Under the pieces are notes generated by a model that was given only the letters and a program-made list of their open reading frames with translations, was not told where the DNA came from and did not search any database. A program made the translations under genes and the position numbers. This document shows, one piece after another, positions 57,667-64,000 of a stretch of 64,000 bases of DNA. The stretch's first letter is position 1. Each line of letters starts with the position of its first letter. Source of the stretch: Nephrocerus scutellatus (taxonomy: Eukaryota; Arthropoda; Insecta; Diptera; Pipunculidae); assembly GCA_947095585.1 (NCBI GenBank), contig OX352761.1, positions 67,486,316 through 67,550,315 on the forward strand. Direction: 5' to 3'.

Positions 57667-59751
57667 TGTAACGAGGTTTTCCCAGCCGGGGTAGAACTCA
57701 GTGTGACCAGGGTTCCTTCTATTAGGGTCGTTACAATAAAAAGAATTTATTTTTAGTTGGGAATGGAATTCAATCGTTCTTTATTTGTTCTTCGCTTAAT
57801 CTGTATACTTAAAATTATTGTTTGCCTAAAGCTATATATATTATCTTACTGTATTGGTTTCAATTATGATAAAAGGAGAACGGCGTATCTCCAGGAGGGA
57901 TGATAGTCTGTTCTCGCGTAGAGCGTGGACGTGAAGGCAAGGTCTTCGCTCTTGAACCTCCAATCGCGTGGATAATGTCTAGCGTAAAGCGTGAGCGTGA
58001 AGGCAAGGACTTCGCTCTTGAACCTCCAATCTAGCGTAAAGCGTGGATAATGTCTAGCGTAAAGCGTGGGCGTGAAGGCAAGGACTTCGCTTTGAACCTC
58101 CAATCTAGCGTAAAGCGTGGATAATGTCTAGCGTAAAGCGTGGGCGTGAAGGCAAGGACTTCGCTCTTGAACCTCCAATCGCGTGGATAATGTCTAGCGT
58201 AAAGCGTGGGCGTGAAGGCAAGGACTTCGCTCTTGAACCTCCAATCTAGCGTAAAGCGTGGGTAATGTCTAGCGTAAAGCGTGGGCGTGAAGGCAAGGAC
58301 TTCGCTCTTGAACCTCCAATCTAGCGTAAAGCGTGGGTAATGTCTAGCGTAAAGCGTGGGCGTGAAGGCAAGGACTTCGCTCTTGAACCTCCAATCTAGC
58401 GTAAAGCGTGGATACTGTCTAGCGTAAAGCGTGGGCGTGAAGGCAAGGACTTCGCTCTTGAACCTCCAATATAGCGTAAAGCGTGGGTAATGTCTAGCGT
58501 AAAGCGTGGGCGTGAAGGCAAGGACTTCGCTCTTGAACCTCCAATCTAGCGTAAAGCGTGGATACTGTCTAGCGTAAAGCGTGGGCGTGAAGGCAAGGAC
58601 TTCGCTCTTGAACCTCCAATCGTTAGGATAACTACTGGCGTAAAGTGTAAAGTGAAGGCAAGGACTTCGCTCTTGAACCATTCACTCTGACTTGTTGCCG
58701 GGAAGAGGGATTTCTAGGAAAGAAGACCGATTGTTAGGACTGCTGGCCTTTTATAGTCCTCCATCGAGTGTAGAAATCCCGTTGTTGCAACGATCGTGAA
58801 ATCCGCTAACTCGCCTGATGGTGTGCTGTTGTTGTTGTTTCCTTTGATGTGATATGGTTGTTGTTGTTTTGTCCGGCCGGTCAGTATTGCTGCGCTCGGC
58901 GGTCTATTGGTTCGTGATCCCGTTGGTGCAACGATAGGGAAATCCGCTACGTCACATGATCGGTGGGACTTGGTAGTGTTGTTGTTGCCTCTTTGATGTT
59001 TGTTAGTTCCAAGATCCCGTTGATGCAAAATTAGGGAACACCGCTACATCGCATGATCGGTGTAGTGTTGTTGTTGGTTTGCCTCGAAAATGCGTGCTGT
59101 CGTACATTGTGTGTTGTTTGTTGTTGTTTTTTTCTTTTGGTTGTCTGATGATGCTGCAGACTTCTGATTGTCCGCTATCATATTTTGCATGCTGTTTGTT
59201 GTTGCCTTTTACGTGGGTCTGCGCCGTCTTACACTGCATGCTTTGTTGTTGTTGTTCTCCTTGACTTGTCTGATGCAAAATGTATGCATGTTGTTTGTTG
59301 TTGTTTTGAATATTGGTCGGGTATTCTGTGTCTGTGGTGCTGTATGCCTGCTGTTGTTGTTTTCTACGATGATGCTGTGTGCTTCTGCATGTATTGTGAG
59401 TCACGAGCGGGGTATCCCTAGGCTGTGTGGTCTGGTGCTGTATGTGTGTCGTCATTCTCTCACTCAGCTGCTTGATGATGGCGTGCATTGGTTGTGCGTG
59501 GTGAATTTACGCGTTGTGAAATATAGAGAACCTGTGTATCATAAGCCGAGAGTAATTTCGGCGAGTAATTTACCACTTAAAAGAGTGGGAAACATGTTGC
59601 TAGGTTTAAGAACATTATGGTAAACGTTTCTTTGTAATGTGTATGCAAGTTTTTTTTTATTAAATTCAAAAGAAAGTGTTGTTTACAAAAAGATGGTTGC
59701 GTACCAAAAATAATGTGTGGAAAAAATTGTGTGGCAAATTTTCCCTTCACA
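57667..59751 (-). mobile_element. gypsy-A 5' LTR (2085 bp)
   Basis: Same ends as the 3' LTR. It carries the 75-bp minisatellite (about 57945-58625) with slightly different unit content, TATA at 58749-58755 and one copy of the 97-bp unit. Differences from the 3' LTR seen by eye are mainly this missing 97-bp copy and a ~9-bp net change in the minisatellite. Frames through it on either strand are translations of repeats. Confidence 0.9.
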
Positions 59752-59755
59752 GTTT

Positions 59756-60055
59756 GATTGTGGTTGTTGTATTTCTCTACTTGTCTAAGAATGCTGCTAA
59801 CTGCGAAATGCATGCTGCCATGTATTGCCTGTTGTTTGTTGTTGTTCTCTTTCGTATTAGTCGGGTATTCTATGTCTGTGGTGACTCGTACTGCCTGTGT
59901 GTTGTTGATGCTTCCGAGTGTATTGCGGGTGCGTTTACTCATTAGGCATCGAGTTGGGTATTCCCAGTCTGTGTGGTCTCGTATTGTATGCATGTTGTTG
60001 TTGTTTTGCTCAGCCGCTTGATGATGCGTACTAGCTATGTGTGGTGAGTTTACGA
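59756..60055 (-). mobile_element. gypsy-B 3' LTR, right part
   Basis: Continues the LTR broken at 49258 after the GTTT duplication (tacttgtctaagaatgctgctaactgcgaaatgcatgc). It resembles the GTT-rich U3 of gypsy-A up to gtgtggtgagtttacg and then departs, so the U3 start and polypurine tract of gypsy-B have been lost. Confidence 0.7.
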
Positions 60056-60546
60056 GAGAAGAGAGAAAAAAGGGAAAATTAGAAAACCGGAGTTTTCCGT
60101 CGCAGCGCGGCTCCTTTCTTTATTGATTCTCCTTGTGACTGATGTCACTATTGCCGGTGATGGGTGCTTTGGGGTTCCAGATGGCTGTGATGGCTGTAAC
60201 GGCTGTGACGACCGTGTCGGCTGTGACGACTGTGATGGCTCTGGCGGTTGTAGTGACTGCCGTGATTTAGCTGGCCGTTGGATAAATCGACGGCTATCAT
60301 TAATAGCGGCTGCTTTATTCCTTGATGACATATTCTCTGGCTGCGGTTGGTTTCTGGTGACAGAAATTCTTCTCGATGATGATTGCTGTTCTGCTGTTGC
60401 AGACGACTTTCGGAAATGCCTACTCTTGGGGTATCTGTGGAAACTTCTGGTGTAAGTTCTGACGGAAGTAGGCTCAAAGTAGGCATCGCACTTGAAGGTT
60501 GCGATGTATCACGTCAATTGTTGCACTGTGCTGTTTTGGAAAGAGG
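60056..60546 (-). pseudogene. gypsy-B 3' internal remnant with Arg/His/Ser-coding repeats
   Basis: No conserved domain is left. The minus strand reads low-complexity HSRHSRHGRHSRYSHHS and SQPLQPSQPSG-type peptide from ctgtgacgactgtgatgg repeats (60170-60270), matching the internal 3' end of gypsy-C. RT, integrase and any ORF3 are deleted between here and 60547. Confidence 0.6.
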
Positions 60547-62298
60547 TTACTTTCGTAATCTTTTGTGCTTGCTTGGCGGTGCGGCTAATGAAGACTGCGA
60601 TTTTGACGACTTTGACGTCTTTGACGACTGTGACGACTTTGACGACTTTGACGACTTTGCCGACTGTGACGACTTTGACGACTTTGACAACTGTGACGGC
60701 TGTAGCGACTGTGACGACTTTGACGACTTTAACGACTGTGACGACTTTGACGACTTTGACGACTGCAACTTTAGCGGCTGCTGCATCTTTGAAAGTTGTG
60801 GTAGCTTTGGTTCTTGGAGTGTGTTGCAAGTCCGAAGTTTAACTGGCCGCGCTGGCCTAGTTTGGAGTGTTATACACTCACTTCCGAAGCTTAACGTGGC
60901 TGTGGATCTTGTTAGAAAGTCCATCCCCAGTGTGAGGGCATCAGCGGCGGTCGGTAACACCAGCAAGCGCATTAAGCATGAGGACTTCCCAAAGCGAAAG
61001 TTGACGTTCAACTCTTCGCGGACTGTCGTCTGACCCCCGTTGGCCATTTGAATTGGGATGTGCACAGGGGTTGTGTTGTCCAAATTTCGGAGTCTCTCAG
61101 CCAAAAGTTCGTTCACGAAACTGCGGTATGCGCCGGTGTCGATGGTGGCCTGTACGGTTTCGCGGCCGATGATGATGCGAGCGAGAAGTCGATTTTGGTC
61201 ATGGATCAGGGATGTGTTCTTGTTTGACTGGAGCGAATGACGCTGCTCAACGTGTGAAATACGTTGACGGCAGCAGTCCATTGTCCTGATACTCCGTAGG
61301 CCGCAATCCCAACAGAAAATCACCCGTAATTTAGGGCACTCCTGTTGAAAGTGACCTTCCTGTCGGCACAATCGACAAGTCGTTCGGGGATTGTATAGTT
61401 CTTCTTCAGGCTGACTCACCATGCAATGCCTTTCCTGTGGACTTCTTCGAGATGTCGTCGTTATGCTGTCCTGGTTTTCCTGAATACTTTCAAAGACCTC
61501 TGCCAGGCTAATGAGTTCTTTGAGATTGTGAAAGTCCTCTCTTCGGATATAAAGCTGGTATTCTCGCCGGCAATTCCGGAAGATCCTCTCGACCTGTTGT
61601 GTAGTGGTGTAGTTCGCGTGCCTCATGAGATTTTGCATGATGATGACGAAATCCTTGAAGCGCTCCTTTGGCTTTTGCTGGCGTTGACGAATTTCGTCTT
61701 CCAGATGTTCCCAGTACCTTGAAGGCAGGAAGAACTGTAGGAAGTCTGTCGTGAAGGCGTTCCAGGTTTCCCATTTTCGGTTGTTGTTGCGGAACCATAA
61801 TAACGCGCGGTCACGGAGTAGTTCCGGCATGGTTCTTGGCAGGAGGTCCCTGTTTAAACAGTAGGCATCCGCCAGTTCTTCTAGCCTTTCGATGAACAGA
61901 AGAGGCTCCTTACCCCCATCGTATCTCACTTACCACTTCCTCACTTGGTCCATTATCTGAGCGTACGATGTAACTGTCGTGTCCGTCCTGCTTCGCGTGG
62001 GAACCAGTCCCGGTGGTGTCGGAGATGTTGCCCTGATGGTTGTCTTTAGTTCGTCGCGTGCCGTAGCTTCAGACGGGTTTAGAGTTATCAGGGGCACTGG
62101 TGACGGGCCGTGTCTATGCTTCTCCTCGAGCTCACTTAGGCGTATCTCGTCCTCCGACGTAACGTCTCGTCCCGAAACAAAGCTGGAAAACCTTTTCCTT
62201 AACTCTTCCACTGCGCCGTTGTTGTCGATTCGGAACTCGCTCATGTAGCTCTTCAGCTACTCTTTTGACAGTGTATAAATCCAACTGGTCTTAACCAT
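60547..62298 (-). pseudogene. gypsy-B Gag and protease, with stops
   Basis: Gag starts at ATG 62298 (KTSWIY). A TAG near 62262 replaces a glutamate codon and a TAA at 61930-61932 interrupts RKW-VRYDGG. 61929-60547 then reads the capsid domain (LLRDRALLWFRNNNRKWETW), a CCHC knuckle (CRLCRQEGHFQQEC), CWDCGLRSIRTMDC, and an aspartic protease with TIDTGAYRSFV and LTLGMDFL. After TCNTLQEPKLPQL it enters a Ser/Lys/Gln repeat region and ends. RT and integrase are missing. Confidence 0.85.
60590..60780. repeat. Minisatellite of gacgactttgac units in gypsy-B
   Basis: Tandem 9-15-bp units of gacgactttgac, gactgtgac and variants. All frames stay open: the element strand encodes SKSSKSSQSLKSS-type peptide in frame with protease, and the opposite strand an Asp/Phe-rich peptide. 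Confidence 0.85.
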
Positions 62299-62381
62299 CG
62301 TGGTTATCTAATTGTGTTCTTCCTTTATTGGTATAATTTATTTTCTCTATCACATTCCAGGGTCCCTGCTCGGGCGCCAAT

Positions 62382-62640
62382 TGTTACGAGGGTTTTCCCA
62401 GCCGGGGTAAATCTCAGTGTGACCAGGGTTCCTTCTTCTTCTAGGGTCATTACAATAAAAGAATTTGTTTGTTTAGGGAATGGAATTCAAGCGTTTTTAT
62501 TATTTCTTCCTTTTCTTCGCTTAATCCGTATACTTAAACTATTATTGACTTAAAACTATGTAGAATACTGCTACTGCGAAGTGCATGCGGCCATGTATTG
62601 CATATTGTTTCTTGAATCGACATCGATCGGATTTTCCGAG
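62382..62640 (-). mobile_element. gypsy-B LTR, internally deleted copy
   Basis: Starts tgttacgagggttttcccagcc beside a primer site (62362-62379). At ~62565 it jumps from LTR leader to the distal tactgcgaagtgcatgcggcc part (equivalent to 49165 onward), so the minisatellite and most of the LTR are gone. At ~62640 it joins gag sequence rather than a normal LTR end. Confidence 0.8.
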
Positions 62641-63429
62641 TCTGTGTTGTTTGAGATTGTGAAAGTCCTCTCTTCGGATATAAAGCTGGTATTCTCGCCG
62701 GCAATTCCGGAAGATCCTCTCGACCTGTTGTGTAGTGGTGTAGTTCGCGTGCCTCATGAGATTTTGCATGATGATGACGAAATCCTTGAAGCGCTCCTTT
62801 GGCTTTTGCTGGCGTTGACGAATTTCGTCTTCCAGATGTTCCCAGTACCTTGAAGGCAGGAAGAACTGTAGGAAGTCTGTCGTGAAGGCGTTCCAGGTTT
62901 CCCATTTTCGGTTGTTGTTGCGGAACCATAATAACGCGCGGTCACGGAGTAGTTCCGGCATGGTTCTTGGCAGGAGGTCCCTGTTTAAACAGTAGGCATC
63001 CGCCAGTTCTTCTAGCCTTTCGATGAACAGAAGAGGCTCCTTACCCCCATCGTATCTCACTTACCACTTCCTCACTTGGTCCATTATCTGAGCGTACGAT
63101 GTAACTGTCGTGTCCGTCCTGCTTCGCGTGGGAACCAGTCCCGGTGGTGTCGGAGATGTTGCCCTGATGGTTGTCTTTAGTTCGTCGCGTGCCGTAGCTT
63201 CAGACGGGTTTAGAGTTATCAGGGGCACTGGTGACGGGCCGTGTCTATGCTTCTCCTCGAGCTCACTTAGGCGTATCTCGTCCTCCGACGTAACGTCTCG
63301 TCCCGAAACAAAGCTGGAAAACCTTTTCCTTAACTCTTCCACTGCGCCGTTGTTGTCGATTCGGAACTCGCTCATGTAGCTCTTCAGCTCCTCTTTTGAC
63401 AGTGTATAAATCCAACTGGTCTTAACCAT
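62641..63429 (-). pseudogene. gypsy-B partial Gag, duplicated copy
   Basis: Repeats 61517-62298 at an offset of 1131 bp with almost no differences. It shares the TAA between RKW and VRYDGG (63061-63063) but lacks the extra TAG found near 62262. Gag starts at 63429. The frame 63060-62542 runs from capsid into LTR sequence, showing the chimeric joint. Confidence 0.9.
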
Positions 63430-63512
63430 CGTGGTTATCTAATTGTGTTCTTCCTTTATTGGTATAATTTATTTTCTCTATCACATTCCAGGGTCCCTGC
63501 TCGGGCGCCAAT

Positions 63513-64000
63513 TGTTACGAGGGTTTTCCCAGCCGGGGTAAATCTCAGTGTGACCAGGGTTCCTTCTTCTTCTAAGGTCATTACAATAAAAGAATTTGTT
63601 TGTTTAGGGAATGGAATTCAAGCGTTTTTATTATTTCTTCCTTTTCTTCGCTTAATCCGTATACTTAAACTATTATTGACTTAAAACTATGTATAATATT
63701 AAATTGTGTTTGTCAGGCAAGGATTTCACTCTTGCACTCTCGGTCGTGAGGATAATTGTGCTAGTACCAGTTGTGTATTGTTGTTGCTACCTTTGTTTTG
63801 GCATTGTTGTTGTTGTTTGTTGTTGGTCGGTTAGCATTGCTGCGCTTGATGGCTTGTTGTTCCCAGGTCCCGTTGATGCAACGATAGGGAAATCCGTTAA
63901 ATCATACGATCGACCAGTGTTGTTGTTGCCTCCGTCGACCCTATGTTGTTTGTTGGTTTTCCTGGTCACCATGCATTGCGTGCTGTTTGTTGTTGTTGTA
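63513..64000 (-). mobile_element. gypsy-B LTR running off the window
   Basis: Begins tgttacgagggttttcccagcc after a primer site (63493-63510) and continues past aaggatttcactcttgcactctcgg. Only one minisatellite unit remains before the GTT-rich part (63775 onward, matching 48900-49140). The window ends inside it. Confidence 0.85.

Larger units (their letters stand above)
49259..59751 (-). mobile_element. gypsy-A: nearly intact Ty3/Gypsy element, Osvaldo/Ulysses-like, with Ulp1-like ORF3
   Basis: A 10,493-bp minus-strand element: 5' LTR 57667-59751, tRNA-Lys-type primer site, gag (57582-56473), pol (56608-53106, one frameshift), ORF3 (52815-51445), polypurine tract (51450-51463), 3' LTR 49259-51449. 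TG...CA ends and a GTTT duplication. LTRs of more than 2 kb with a tRNA-Lys primer recall Ulysses and Osvaldo of Drosophila; this comparison is from memory. It inserted into the gypsy-B LTR. The two LTRs differ by repeat copy number and a few substitutions seen by eye, so it is young. Confidence 0.9.

Noticed and set aside
57945..58625. Regular spacing of repeats suggesting a CRISPR array
   Set aside because: The units are contiguous tandem copies without unique spacers, located in an LTR of a eukaryotic retrotransposon.
60383..61033. 216-codon plus-strand Asp/Phe-rich frame
   Set aside because: Opposite strand of the gypsy-B minisatellite and protease; low complexity only.

Overview
The window reads as repeat-dense nuclear DNA of an insect, most likely a higher fly. 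I found no host gene, tRNA, rRNA or CRISPR array; almost every base that can be explained belongs to transposable elements. The insect assignment rests on the families present: BEL/Pao elements with envelope genes, an Osvaldo/Ulysses-like Ty3/Gypsy group with very long LTRs and a tRNA-Lys primer site, an errantivirus-like LTR, Jockey-type and RNase H-bearing LINEs, and a Helitron. A true fly is an inference and the genus is not determined.

Layout 1-31.4 kb: a palindromic element cut by the window edge (1-423), then a ~120-bp tandem array (~605-1845), then a decayed minus-strand Ty3/Gypsy element (gypsy-C; LTRs at 2069-3352 and from 30136) that has been split open. A LINE of the LOA/I group (3609-28890, minus strand, 13-bp target duplication, TAGGT-repeat tail) sits inside gypsy-C. 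Inside that LINE's endonuclease region sit a BEL element (BEL-A, 6575-23220, duplication GTCCG) and a plus-strand LINE (~23263-26658). A second BEL element (BEL-B, 6951-16033) lies inside the 3' LTR of BEL-A, and BEL-B's envelope gene is itself interrupted (~7430-8335). This is insertion four to five levels deep.

Layout 31.5-45.4 kb: a large foldback palindrome (31556-39396) whose left arm is split by a complete plus-strand BEL element (BEL-C, 31769-37912, identical 437-bp LTR lengths, duplication AATAC). Next come an AT-rich stretch with interspersed direct repeats and a plus-strand Jockey-type LINE (~40563-45253).

Layout 45.4-64 kb: the 3' end of an errantivirus-like element (45394-46335) is cut by a Helitron end carrying a helicase fragment. 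A C-rich tandem array (~46900-47930) follows. The rest is two related Ty3/Gypsy elements. Gypsy-B is old and rearranged. Gypsy-A (49259-59751, minus strand, 10,493 bp, duplication GTTT) is young and nearly intact, inserted in an LTR of gypsy-B. Gypsy-A has gag, pol (one frameshift) and a third gene where an envelope gene would normally sit.

Most notable: the third gene of gypsy-A (52815-51445) has the layout and catalytic residues of a C48/Ulp1-type cysteine protease (His144, Asp165, Gln213, Cys219), the family that processes SUMO and related modifiers. The matching C-terminal end is still visible in decayed gypsy-C, so the gene appears to be an inherited part of this lineage. Minisatellites of 68-75 bp in the transcribed leader of the LTRs of all three gypsy elements are a second shared oddity.
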